From: Candidatus Aphodovivens avistercoris
GTDB lineage: Bacteria; Actinomycetota; Coriobacteriia; Coriobacteriales; Eggerthellaceae
NCBI GenBank assembly: GCA_018710945.1
Contig: DVIW01000038.1
Span: 1-64,000, forward strand
Length of the DNA: 64,000 nucleotides
Direction of reading: 5' to 3'
Positions 38,199 through 49,100 of the stretch are shown here, piece after piece; positions within the stretch are counted from its first letter, which is position 1, and each line of letters starts with the position of its first letter. Under the pieces are notes generated by a model. That model was not told where the DNA came from. It saw nothing but the letters and a program-made list of their open reading frames with translations, and made no database searches. Made by a program: the position numbers and the translations under genes.

Positions 38199-40034
38199 CT
38201 ACCCCGCCATCTCCCCCGCAATCGCCAGCGCCACGCGCAGGCCGTCGATGGCGGCGCTGGTGATGCCGCCGGCGTAGCCCGCGCCTTCGCCACACGGATA
38301 CAGGCCGCTCGGCGTATCCGGACTGGCGGGCAGATGCGCCTGGAAGTCGGCCTCGCGCACGATGCGCACGGGACTTGAGCTGCGCGCCTCCACGCCGGTG
38401 AGCACGGCGGCGGGGTCGGCGAAGCCATGCAGGCGCGCATCGAGCAGCGGCAGCGCCTCGACCAGCGCGTCGGCGATGAACGACGGCAGGCACTTCCGCA
38501 GGTCGCACCACGCCACGTCGCGCGCGTAGGTGGGCGTCACGGCGCGCTTGCCCGCAGCCGGACCCGTCGAAGCGCGCCCCGCCAAAAAGTCCCCCACGGT
38601 CTGGGCCGGCGCCTGGTAGGGGTCCCCACCTGCTTCGACGGCCACCCGATACGCCGCCTGCTCGATGCGCCGCTGCAGCTCGACGCCGGCAAGCGGATGG
38701 TCGCTGCCGAAGTCCGCCGGCTCCACGCCTACCAAAACCGCGCTGTTGGCGTTGCGCCCATCGCGCGCGAAGCGGCTCATGCCGTTCACGCACACGCCAC
38801 CCTCTTCGCTGGCCGCGCACACCACCGTGCCACCCGGGCACATGCAGAACGTGTACACGCCGCGCCCGCCAGGCAGGTGCACCGCCAACTTGTAATCCGC
38901 CGCGCCAAGCGCCGGATGGCCCGCCGCGGCGCCGTACTGCGCCCGATCGACGGCGCTCTGAAGATGCTCAATGCGCACGCCCATCGAGAACGGCTTCTGC
39001 TCCATGCGCACGCCCGCCCCGTGCAGCAGGGCAAAGGTGTCGCGCGCCGAATGCCCGCAAGCCAGAACGATGCGCCGAGCAGGCAGAACGCCTGCATCGC
39101 CCGTGCGCGTGTCCCTCACCTCGGCTTCCGCCACCGTGCCGTCCTTGAAGCGCACGGCATCCAACTGCGCGTGGAAGCGCACCTCGCCGCCCGCGTCCTG
39201 GATCTGGGCGCGCAGAGTGCGCACCACCTCCACCAGAAGGTCGGTGCCGATGTGCGGCTTCGCTTTCCAGAGGATCTCTTCCGGCGCGCCCGCTTGGACG
39301 AACCAATGCAGCACGTGGGGCAGCAGCGGGTTCTTCACATTGGTGGTCAGCTTGCCGTCGGAGAACGTGCCGGCGCCGCCCTCGCCGAACTGTATGTTCG
39401 TGCGCGCGTCCAGCGGCCCGCCCGCGTCGAAGGCGGCCACGGCCGCCTGGCGCTCGTCCACGTCGCCGCCGCGCTCCAGCACGAGCGGGCGCAGTCCCGC
39501 GCGTGCCAGGCAGAGCGCCGAAAACAGCCCAGCCGGGCCGGAGCCCACGACGATGGGCCGCGGCTCCGCATCGCGCGCGGCGGCGGAAACCTGCGGAATG
39601 GAAAGGGGACGGTACGGCTGGTGGCGCTTGACGGAAGAAGCGGAAGCCGCGCTGCGGCCCTTGCGGGAAGCGCGGCCGTTGCGGGCACCCGAGCCGGCGC
39701 GCGCGCTTCCGTGGCCGCTGCGGGCTCCGCTGCCATGGCCGCCACCACCGCGCGCACCTCCTGGAAACGCGCGGCCCTCCGCCCGAGCGCCGTCTTGGGC
39801 GGCGAGGATCGCCTCCTCGTCCGCCGCGTTTTTCAGCTCGACGCCCAGCGTCGCGACGAAATGCACGTCGCCCGACGCCTTCTTGCGCGCATCGACGCTG
39901 CGCTTGAGCAGGAGCACCCTCGCCACGGCGGCGGGCCTCACGCCCAAAGCGCGCGCTGCGGCGCGCTCGACCAGCGGCCAGCCGTCGGGAAGCCCTGCAT
40001 CAAGGGACAGCCGGACGTTCGACACCTCAAGCAT
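38199..40034 (-). CDS. FAD-dependent dehydrogenase-like protein (COG2509 type)
   Basis: A 611-residue flavoprotein of unknown substrate. An N-terminal domain of about 90 residues (VRLSLDAGLPDG, LLLKRSVDARKK) is followed by a Gly/Arg/Ser-rich low-complexity stretch (about 90-135). A Rossmann FAD motif then begins PIVVGSGPAGLFSALCLARAG. NIQFGEGGAGTFSDGKLTTN and the C-terminal YPCGEGAGYAGGITSAAIDG are family signatures. The ATG at 40034 lies within the 8-nt overlap with the preceding oxidoreductase gene, so the two are coupled. Role in the cell is not known. Confidence 0.85.
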   Translation of the reverse strand: MLEVSNVRLSLDAGLPDGWPLVERAAARALGVRPAAVARVLLLKRSVDARKKASGDVHFVATLGVELKNAADEEAILAAQDGARAEGRAFPGGARGGGGHGSGARSGHGSARAGSGARNGRASRKGRSAASASSVKRHQPYRPLSIPQVSAAARDAEPRPIVVGSGPAGLFSALCLARAGLRPLVLERGGDVDERQAAVAAFDAGGPLDARTNIQFGEGGAGTFSDGKLTTNVKNPLLPHVLHWFVQAGAPEEILWKAKPHIGTDLLVEVVRTLRAQIQDAGGEVRFHAQLDAVRFKDGTVAEAEVRDTRTGDAGVLPARRIVLACGHSARDTFALLHGAGVRMEQKPFSMGVRIEHLQSAVDRAQYGAAAGHPALGAADYKLAVHLPGGRGVYTFCMCPGGTVVCAASEEGGVCVNGMSRFARDGRNANSAVLVGVEPADFGSDHPLAGVELQRRIEQAAYRVAVEAGGDPYQAPAQTVGDFLAGRASTGPAAGKRAVTPTYARDVAWCDLRKCLPSFIADALVEALPLLDARLHGFADPAAVLTGVEARSSSPVRIVREADFQAHLPASPDTPSGLYPCGEGAGYAGGITSAAIDGLRVALAIAGEMAG

Positions 40035-42144
40035 GCGGCCCTCCTTCGCCACCAGCGGCGCGCGGCGGCTGGTCGCCGGATGCAGGCGTGCGCACAGCGG
40101 GCGCCTCTGCCGCTTCCGCCGCCTCCGCGATGCGACGCGCAGCGGACGCCTCCGTCGCTTCCGCCGCTCCCAGCGCCTCGCTCCGGCTCGCCCCACGCGG
40201 TGCGGAGCCCGCATCGATCCACCCGGCTACGAGCCGTGCCGCCGTCCTCCCCGCCAGAAGGCCGCTCGCCCAGGCCCAATGCAGGTTGTAGCCGCCGCAG
40301 GGCGCGTCCACGTCCAGCGCCTCGCCAGCGGCGAACAGGCCCGCGTCCAAACGCGACTCCATGGTGCGCGGATCGAACGCCTCCACCGCCAACCCGCCGC
40401 GCAGCACCTGGCACTGCCTCTCGTCTCCGATGCCTTCCACGGTGAGCGGGAACGCCTTCAGCGCGCGAGCCAGCGCCGGAACGTCCGCCTTCCCGAAAGG
40501 GGCGTCGGGTTCCAACCCCGCATGCCCCAGCACGGCGCGCGCCACCTGCGGCAACAGCATGCCGCGCAGAAACGCCTCTGCCGTGAGCGGCGCAGCGTGC
40601 GCACCGGCAAGCGCCGTGTCGGACGCGCAAAGGCGCTTCCGACGGGCGAAGAGGAACGATTCCGCATCGCAGGCGCGCACCTGCGGGAGGAAGTCGATCA
40701 GCAGCACATCGCCCGGCTCGGCGAACCGCGACAGGTTGAACAGGCAGATGCCCGACACGCCGTAGGAGCGGAACAGCACCTCGCCGCGCTCGATCGCCTT
40801 GAGCCCGCCGCAGGGAACGCCGCACATCTGGGCGGGCGACGGCGCGTAAGCATAATCGGACACGCCATGATCGCGCGCCCAGGCGCGCTGCGCCTCGTCG
40901 GCGACGCGCCAACCAGCCGGATCAAGACTTGGGTCAAGCAGAACCGCCGAAAGCCGCGCGTCACCGCCCTCCTTCGACGCCAGCCACACGTTCGCCCGCA
41001 CGCGGATGTTGTCGAGCGCCCGCAGCGGATCGTCTGCAGCCAGCGGCCCCAAAACCGGGTGCAAAGGCACGGCCCCGTAGCGGTCGGGCAAAAGCGCCGC
41101 CGCTCCGTGCCGAACATCGCAGGACGCCGCCCCGTCGGCTGCTGGGGCATCGGAGCGGAAGGGCGCCTTCCCGCGTCTCTTCGGCTGCGGGCGTCCCTCG
41201 CACGCCGCATGCTTTCCGCCCACAGCGAGCACGACCGCCGCCGCATGCTCGATGGAGCCGTCGGCAAAGCGCAGATGGAACAGCCCGCCCTCCTCGCGCG
41301 GCACCTCGATGCGCGTCACGCGGCGGCCGCACGCCTCCACCACGCCAAGGCCCGCAGCGGCGGCGCGCAGCACGTCCACCACCGTGGACGCCTTGCCCGT
41401 CGCCGGGTACAGGCGGCCCTCCCCTTCCTCGCGGGAGAGCATGCCCAAATCGCTGAAGAAGCGGTGGACGGGATCGCCCAGATCTCGCGCTGCCGAAAAG
41501 CCCGCGATCAGCGACACCAGCGCCTCGCCCACGAAGCCGGCGTTGCGGTAGCGGCCCGCCTCGATGCTCGCATTGGAGAAGTTGCAGCGCCCGTTGCCGG
41601 TCGCCAGCATGGAGCGCCCCACGCGCTCGTCCGCCTCGAACACGACGACGCCCGCCGTGCCCGCGCGCCCGGCGGCGGCAAGCTCGCGCCCCGCCGCCAC
41701 GGCGGACGCCAATCCCGCAGCGCCGCCGCCGACGATCGCGATGCGCGCATGGGGATCCCCCGTCAAAGGCCGCGGCGGCTCCGAAGCGGCGGCCGCAGCC
41801 GCGCCGCGCGAAGGCGCATCCGAAGAAGCGCCTGCAGCCGGCTTGCCCTTGCGCGTGCCGTGCCGCCCGCAGCGCCGCGCCGCCTTCGCGTCCGCATCAG
41901 CCTGGCGCTCCTCGTCCTCGCGCAGCAGGTCGCGCAGCGTGCGCCCTCCCAGGCCCACCTGCAAACCGCTCCCGGCGACCCCGTGGCCGCCTTGCGCCCC
42001 GCGCCCAACGCCTTTGCGGACATCACGCGCCCCGTGCGAGCCGCGCCCGCCGTGTGCGGCGCCCTTTCCACGCGCCGAGCCGCGCCCCTGTTCGGAACGT
42101 CCTGTGGCACCGCCCGCGCTCTTTTGTGCATGCCTCTTTCCCAT
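40027..42144 (-). CDS. NAD(P)/FAD-dependent oxidoreductase, HI0933/BaiN-like
   Basis: A 705-residue protein. The first ~110 residues are basic and Gly/Arg/Ser-rich with low complexity (KSAGGATGRSEQGRG and similar), unlike the rest. The FAD fold starts RIAIVGGGAAGLASAVAAG. RSMLATGNGRCNFSN and CGGYNLHWAWASGLLAGR are HI0933-family signatures. Some members act on steroid or other C=C bonds in gut bacteria, but the substrate here is unknown. The ATG at 42144 is chosen as the first Met with a plausible context. Its end overlaps the following FAD gene by 8 nt. Confidence 0.85.
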   Translation of the reverse strand: MGKRHAQKSAGGATGRSEQGRGSARGKGAAHGGRGSHGARDVRKGVGRGAQGGHGVAGSGLQVGLGGRTLRDLLREDEERQADADAKAARRCGRHGTRKGKPAAGASSDAPSRGAAAAAASEPPRPLTGDPHARIAIVGGGAAGLASAVAAGRELAAAGRAGTAGVVVFEADERVGRSMLATGNGRCNFSNASIEAGRYRNAGFVGEALVSLIAGFSAARDLGDPVHRFFSDLGMLSREEGEGRLYPATGKASTVVDVLRAAAAGLGVVEACGRRVTRIEVPREEGGLFHLRFADGSIEHAAAVVLAVGGKHAACEGRPQPKRRGKAPFRSDAPAADGAASCDVRHGAAALLPDRYGAVPLHPVLGPLAADDPLRALDNIRVRANVWLASKEGGDARLSAVLLDPSLDPAGWRVADEAQRAWARDHGVSDYAYAPSPAQMCGVPCGGLKAIERGEVLFRSYGVSGICLFNLSRFAEPGDVLLIDFLPQVRACDAESFLFARRKRLCASDTALAGAHAAPLTAEAFLRGMLLPQVARAVLGHAGLEPDAPFGKADVPALARALKAFPLTVEGIGDERQCQVLRGGLAVEAFDPRTMESRLDAGLFAAGEALDVDAPCGGYNLHWAWASGLLAGRTAARLVAGWIDAGSAPRGASRSEALGAAEATEASAARRIAEAAEAAEAPAVRTPASGDQPPRAAGGEGGPHA

Positions 42145-42240
42145 GCGCCTATCATAGCGTACCCGATGCTGCACCGCCGTCCCAATCCATCGAAACGCGG
42201 GACGGCGCAACGGTGATGAGGAGGTCTCCCCCTATCCTCG

Positions 42241-42284
42241 AAAAAAAAAGCGGTGGCGCTGGCCTGAAAGGCGAGCGCCACCGC
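42241..42284 (-). terminator. Rho-independent terminator of the second DUF4430 cassette
   Basis: On the minus strand an 11-bp perfect stem GCGGTGGCGCT/AGCGCCACCGC is followed by nine T. It lies about 65 nt after the stop of the small DUF4430 gene, so the cassette ends here and does not read into the FAD gene at 42144. Confidence 0.92.
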
Positions 42285-42350
42285 AAGATGATAGGTTGCA
42301 ACTGCATTCCGTTTCGCGTCGGACGTAGCCGCGCTGTCCGTTTCCTCCGG

Positions 42351-43175
42351 CTAGTCGCCGCTCACGTACACCCACGACACGGCATCGCCGTCGGAGAGCG
42401 ATATCTCGCTTGCCGCCTTGTTGGCGAACACGCCGTTCACGTAGTACGTCCAACCGCTCATAGCGCCGTGCTCCTTCTCGGCCAGCCCGTTGATGCTGGC
42501 AATATACGTCCCGAACTGGGTGCTGCGCGCATTCACCGAAAGACCGGTGGCCAGCAGGGCATCGTAGACGCTTGCGCCCTTCTGCAAGGTGACCGTGGTC
42601 ACCAACGAGACGGGCGAGCCTACCGAGCTGGAGTCGACCGACACCGCAACCGCAATCGTGGAGGACTCCGCAGGGGGAGCCGGCGAATCGCCGGACGCCG
42701 CAGGGCTCTCCACCGCCCCGCCCGATGCAGGGGAGCCAGCGTAATCGGATCCGGGCGACGTCCCGGCGTCGGGGGAGCCGTCCGACGCCGCATCCGCACC
42801 GCCGTCTGGCTCCTCGGATGCCTCGACGTCCTCTTCCGCCCCTTCATCGTCGACGGAGCCGTTCTCATCCGCATTGTCGACGGAAGAGGCTGCGACCTCA
42901 TCGCTGGCGGCGGACTGCGCGGGAGAGGAGAACCCTCCCGCCAACGCGAACGCCGACACCGCTATGACAACCACAGAGACAAGCACGATGATCGCGATGG
43001 CGACCTTCTGCCCCGCCTTCAGACGGGAGCCTTGCGGAGAGCGGGACGGGGATGCGGCCCCTTCCGAGGCGGATCCCACATCGGGAGAGGCATCGGAGCC
43101 GCCATGCTTCAACGTTTCCTTCTCCTCATCAAGCCCTGCGTAGATTGCGGAGACGGGTCGTTTGCTTTCGGGCAT
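42351..43175 (-). CDS. membrane-anchored DUF4430 protein, second copy
   Basis: A 274-residue paralogue of the protein at 15743-16699. The cytosolic start MPESKRPVSAIYAGLDEE shares the SAIYAGLDE motif. One span lies at about 56-80, then an acidic Ser/Pro-rich linker, and a C-terminal DUF4430 domain with SPVSLVTTVTLQKGASVYDA and SGWTYYVNGVFANKA. It starts 4 nt after the giant gene stop, so both are made from one message. There is no ECF gene after it, so it may pass ligand to the transporter encoded at 12.5-15.7 kb (inference). Confidence 0.88.
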   Translation of the reverse strand: MPESKRPVSAIYAGLDEEKETLKHGGSDASPDVGSASEGAASPSRSPQGSRLKAGQKVAIAIIVLVSVVVIAVSAFALAGGFSSPAQSAASDEVAASSVDNADENGSVDDEGAEEDVEASEEPDGGADAASDGSPDAGTSPGSDYAGSPASGGAVESPAASGDSPAPPAESSTIAVAVSVDSSSVGSPVSLVTTVTLQKGASVYDALLATGLSVNARSTQFGTYIASINGLAEKEHGAMSGWTYYVNGVFANKAASEISLSDGDAVSWVYVSGD

Positions 43176-43179
43176 GTCG

Positions 43180-46100
43180 CTACCTCCCCTCCTCCTCTTC
43201 TTCGTCGTCAGAGCGCTTGCGCGCGAGCAAGAACCACACAAGGGCCGCGATGAGTCCGCAGATGCCCACGGCGATCCCGACGAGCGGCAGCCACCAGGGA
43301 ATCCCCGCGCTTTGAGACGACGCGCCGACGGCATCCTCGTCTGCCGTGGACGGAGCGTGCGCTTCAGCAGCAGCCGCACCGTCGCCGTCCGCGGCATCGG
43401 AGGCCGCCGCCTCTGCAGCGGCGGCATCTTGCGCGGGCGTCGTCGCGGCAGACGGCCCCTGCGAAAGGATCAGGGGAGTCGCTCCGCTCGGCCGCGCAGA
43501 CGGATTGCCCGCACCGTTTCCGCCCGAAGGCTCACCATTATCCGAACCGGGGTTGTCATCGCCGCCCCACGAGGGGAGGGAGTCGCCGGGAGCGAGGGCG
43601 AAAAGGTTGCCCGAATCGTTGATGAAGTACAGCGTGCCATCCGCGCCCGCGAACGCCGAGGACATCGAGTGGTTCTGATCGGCGGAGTCGGGGAGGTAGA
43701 GCATCGTCGCCTCCGCATCCCCCTGCTTGTAGCAATACAGCGCGCCCGGCATGTTGTTGCACGTGAAGTACACGTACGTGGAATCACCCTGCACGGACAC
43801 AAGCGGCGCGCTCTTCACATCGGCAGGCAGCTCGACTCCCGTCGCGCTTGCGCTGGAGTACGCATGCACGCTGCTGGCAACCGTCATGGAATCCAAGTCG
43901 ATGGCCGCCAGAACGCCCGTGTAATCCGCCTCGCCGCCGCCTACGTATGCCGTCTTGCCGGAAACGGAGGGGGTCGACGTGCTCGAATCCGCGAACTTCA
44001 CCGATCCGACCTCGCGCAACGAGCCCTGATCCGAGAGCTCGAGCTTGTGTAGCACGCCGTTGTTGGTGACTGCGTAGACGAACCCGTCCGCCTCGACGAG
44101 CGTGCTGCGCACGCTCGCGCCCAGATCGATGCTGGACACTTGGCTGGAAAGGTCGCCTTCGTACACGCTCACCGCGCCGGAATCGTCGCCGACCAGGTAG
44201 TAGGATCCCACCGAAATGCCGCCGGCCCAGTAGTAGCCGGACGAGCCGTTGTCCACGCTGCCCGCCAAAGCGCCCGTGAGCAAGTTCACGCGCCGAACGG
44301 TGCCGGTCAAGGCAACGTAATCGGATCCCATCGAATCAACGGTGGTCACGTACACGTAGCCGTCTGCGATCTCCAGCGACGAGAGGCTCTGCGCGCCGTC
44401 GATGGCATCCACCACCCACAGCGTCTCCAACGTCGACGCGGAAACCGCCTGCAGATAGCCGCCTGCGAGTGGAATCACGATGATCCCGTCGGCATAGACC
44501 ATGCGGCACTGCGAATCCAGCCCGCGAGCCAGAGTCGCTTCCCGCTCCACCTTGCCCGTTTCGGGATCGAGCACCTGCAGGCGCGCCAGGCTCTTGGTCT
44601 CCGCCCAGCCGTTCGCCGCATCATAGGTGGAGGATCCCGAAACCACGTAGATCTTGCCGTCGATGATCAGCGGATCGGAGTATGCGCACGAAGCACCGGC
44701 CGCGCGCTCGTCATCGGTGAGCAGCGAAGCCTTCCATTTCAAATCAGCCCCATCGGTCGCAGTGGAAACGTCCTGGAGCATGGAGCCCGAGCCGCCATTG
44801 GCGAAGCCCTGCCACTGCGCATCCAAATCGGGGTGCTCGGCGTCAGGGTTCAGCACCACGTCGCCCTCAGGCTGCTTGACGCCGGCGGCGTCGACGTAAA
44901 CCAGCTCTACGGTATCACCGTCGGCAACGGTGTACTGGTTCGGATACACACTCGTCGCATATTCGCCATTGATCAGGAAGCTCCAATAGCTCCACTGATC
45001 CGCCCCCACGCTAAACGCCCCCAGCACAACGCCATCCGGCGAGGTGATCGAATGGGGGCACCAGCCATTCTCCAAGCTGTAATCGTACCCGTTCGCCTCT
45101 AGCACCCGGGCGAACACGTCCCACGCGGTGGCCCCGTCCTCGGCATCGACCGCAACCTCGGTGAGGGGGATCCACGTCTCGGCAACCGCCGCCTCGCCCT
45201 CGGCATGATCGGCAATGCCCGTCACCTTCACGTTGACGGAAAGCTCTTGGGGCTCCTGCCCCGCATTCGGATCGTCCATGCCAGTGATGCCGCGCACCGT
45301 GAACGTCGCCGAAACCGGCTGGTTCGCCAGCTGCGCGAACGTTTCGCCCCAAGCGGGGTCGTCCGCATAGCGCTCGGCGTAGCGTGCGAACTTCTCGCTG
45401 GAAAGCGCGCTGCTCACCGTTACCTGCGTGTTGTATTCAGGCTGGGTCACCAGCAGCGTGTCGTGGGCGACGACGCTCGCATCGCTCGACTTGAACCAAT
45501 GCCCCGGCACGACGCCCATCTCGTCTTCGGGTTCCAGATCGACGGCGACGATGCCGTCGCCTGCCGCATTGGCGCTCGCGTAGTCGCGCGCCCAGGCCAG
45601 ATCGCCCTCGGCATCGAGATACGCCTTCTGGAACGTAGCGAGATCGCCTTCGACGGCGTCAACATCCTGCCCGTCCGCCAACGCGTCGGCATAGCCGGCT
45701 TTCGCCTGCTCCATAAGCGCCAACTCGGCCTCGACTTCGTCGGCGCTGAGCGGGGAAACCGTAAGGCGGATGGTCTTCGAAGCCGTGATCTCGGGGTTGC
45801 TCTTGCTGGTCACGGTGAGCGTCAGCTCGACCGAAGCCCCCGCCGCCCCAGGCAGCGGCTGGTACACGTTGCCGCGGTAGCCGTTCGTCTGGATCGAATC
45901 CCCCGAAGCGGAGTAAACCACCTCGTAGTACTTGCCGTCCACGGACAGCGCACTGGGATTCGGCAGTTTGAGATCGCCCGTCACGGCATCGGCTTCCACC
46001 TTGGAGCCGTCCTCCATGTAGGTCAGGGCATCCTCGGTGAACGCCGCTTCGACCTTCTTCTGCAGCTCGGCCTTCTCCTGCGCGATGGCCTCTTGGTCGG

Positions 46101-49100
46101 CCTTCACGGTCACCTCGAAGGGAACGTCGACGGTCGTTTCGGGAACATCCGATCCGCTGAAGCCGACGGTGGCGACGAGCGTCACTGCCTGATCGATCGA
46201 AGAACGCGTCACCGCGCCGGTGCTCTCATCATCCCAGAAGTCGCCCTCGATCTCGATGGCATCGCTTTCCGAAACCCAGGAAACGCTCGTCTTCCAGCTC
46301 ACGGCCGAAACGGAATGAGGCAACGTCACATCCTGCGTGACGGAATCGGCGGAATCGCCCTGCGCATAGCCGATGGCAAGGCCCTGCGCTGCCTGCCTTA
46401 GGGTTTCCTCGCAGGCATCTTCATCCCACGGAATCACCGTGCGCATCGACGGCGTGAATTCCACGTCCCCTTCGCCGTCGCGGGAAAGGACGAACGTGAT
46501 GCTGGCCGAACGCGGCATCGTGAGCGACGCCGCCCATCCCGAAACCTTTTCGGGAAGGTACTTCGCATAGGCGATCCGGCCATTGGTTTCGTCGTCGGCG
46601 GAAGAAACATCCACGGCGACCGCATCCGTCTCCGTCTGGAACTCGACCGCCTTCACGCGCACCTGCACATCGGAAGCGCCCATCTCGGAAAGCTTCGCTT
46701 CCAGCACATCGTTGATGTTGGAATCCGCCCCATAGACGGGATCCGGACGCCAGCTTTCGTTCTCCAGCGTCGCAACCAGGCCCGCGAGCGATCCCGCATC
46801 CTCCACGCAAGCGGCCGAGACCTGTTCGACGCTGAACGCCCCGCTGGTCGCCACCACCTTCAGGTATTTGCCCGCGGCCTCGGCGGGGATCTGCAACTGC
46901 GCGGAAGTCGCCCCGTTCAGCGGGGAGAAGTCGCCGTCGGGCTCGTCGCCGATATACCACTGGATGGACACGCCGCCGGTCACGTCGTCGCCCGTCGTGG
47001 AGCTGTCGAAGCGCTTCGCGTACGCGGTTGCCTTCACCGTATCGCCGGTGAGCAAGGTGGACGATCCGTTGATGGCCGGGGAGGTGATCACGCGCAGCAG
47101 GTCGTACGTGTTCTCGGGAAGAACCTGGTAGACGGCGCTCTGCACCGTGTTGTCGAGCGCCGACGCCTTGACTTTGACGTATCTGCCCGCAAGATCCGCC
47201 GAAAGGGCCAGCTTGCCGTCCACGGGATCGTAGCCGCCCTCGATCTCATCGAAGGGGCCCGCCTCCGCATCCGCCGCATACCATGTGAAGGTGAGCTCCG
47301 CATCGGCGGGCGCAGGGTCGTCGCCACCGTAGGAGCCTTCCACCATCGCCGTCGGCGTGATGACGCTTCCTGCCTGCATGCCCTGTCCGGAGGATTCCAG
47401 TTCCACCGCCGTGAGCGTATACTGCCCCTTAAGCGAGATCGGCCCCAACGGATCCACGTATTCGGCAGGATAGTACGACGAGTAGCTCTTTTGATGCGTG
47501 CTGACCACCGTGCCGTCGCTCGTCGCCTTCACGCGCAGGTAAAGGCCTTGGGCGGACTTCCCGTCGATGGTCTCGGGGATGGTGAAATCAGCCTGGGTCG
47601 CATCGGAGATGTCCGCGAAAGCGGCATCCGATGTCGTGTTCGATTCGGCATACTGCCACTGATAGCTCACCGCATCGCCCGCCTCGACGGAGGTGGAGTA
47701 GCTATCCTTGTACGCTTTCGCGCTCACCGTCGAGCCGATCTTGGCATCGCCGACAGCCTCGACGCGGTACAGCTCCACCGCGCCGGGAACCACCACCGGG
47801 CCAACCGCCGCCGACGCCTCTTCGCCGAAGCCGCCATCGGCACGCGCCTCGATGTACTTGCCCAAGAGACCTTCGGTGACTTCAAGCGTGTTGCCATCGG
47901 CGCCTTCGATCTTCCGATCGACGGAATACTGATCGTCGCCCGAATACCATGCCCACTCCAGCTTTTCGTTGAACGTCACATCTTCTTGGGCGGCGGAGGC
48001 GGTGGCGGTGATGGTGTCGCCCACATTCACCTTGCCGGATTTGTCCAGCTTCACCGATGTCACGTGCACGGCATCCGCCGCGCCCACCGGCAGGCTCACG
48101 CGCCCCGTGTAGCTGCTCTGGCCAACCTTGGAGGAAACCTCGCAACGAAGGTACTTGCCCTCGAGGGACCCGTCGATCTCGAGCGTGGATCCATGCGCAT
48201 CAGGGATATCGGAGAAATCGCCGTTCTGGGAATCGGCGGCCTTCCACTGGAAGTTCAGCAGGCTGGCGTCCACGTACTGCCCGGAGGGCGCGCCGATTTC
48301 GCGCACGCGCGCGGTGGCGGTGTCGCCCACGACGAACACGGACGTGCCGTCCTCCTCGTTGACGATGGACACCGCACTGATGTCCACTTGACCTTGAAGC
48401 TTCATCGGGCCGACGGCGCTGTAGCTGGACAGCTCGACCGTGTTGGCGCCGGCGTTCGCCTCGACGGAGAAGTACGCCCCGGCATAGCTTTCATCGTCGA
48501 CAACCAGGGTGGATCCCGTCTCACCCTCGACGGTCTGCCAGCTGTCGTCGGAGAAGGAGTAATCGGAAGGATCCTCCATGGCGTACTTCCACGTGTAGGT
48601 CACGCCCTCTTCGACATAGTAAGGGGAGTACGAGCTTCCCGTGTACGCCTTTGCCGTAAGGGTGACGGGCATCTGGAGGGAATCGGGCGCTTCCACCTTC
48701 ACGCCCGAGAGCTTGACCGCGCCCTTCGCCATCACGGGGTTGCTCGTGGTGGCTTGCACGTCGTTCACGCCGGCGTTGGCGATAACGCGAATGTATTTGC
48801 CCTGCTGGGCTTCGGTAAGCGTGAAGGTGCTTCCGTTCCCGGCGTTCGGAATGCTCTCGAACGCGCCGTAGGCGGAGTCGGCTTCCTGCCAGGTGAAGGC
48901 AACGTCCACGCCTTCGCCTGCTGGGGTGGACCAGTCCGTGTAGGCGGTTGCCGTCAAGGTGTCTCCGACAGCGGGCGAGGCCTTGTCCAGATTGACCTTG
49001 TTCAGCTCGGCCTGACCCGCCTTCAGAACAGGGCCGGGCAGGTAGTTCGCATTGATGTCGGTGATGGTGGAGCTAGTGCGGGGACCGTAATGCGTGTTGC

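Noticed and set aside
38971-42216. Open frame of over 1000 codons on the plus strand
   Set aside because: It is antisense to the two FAD oxidoreductase genes; no ribosome site and composition typical of a shadow frame.
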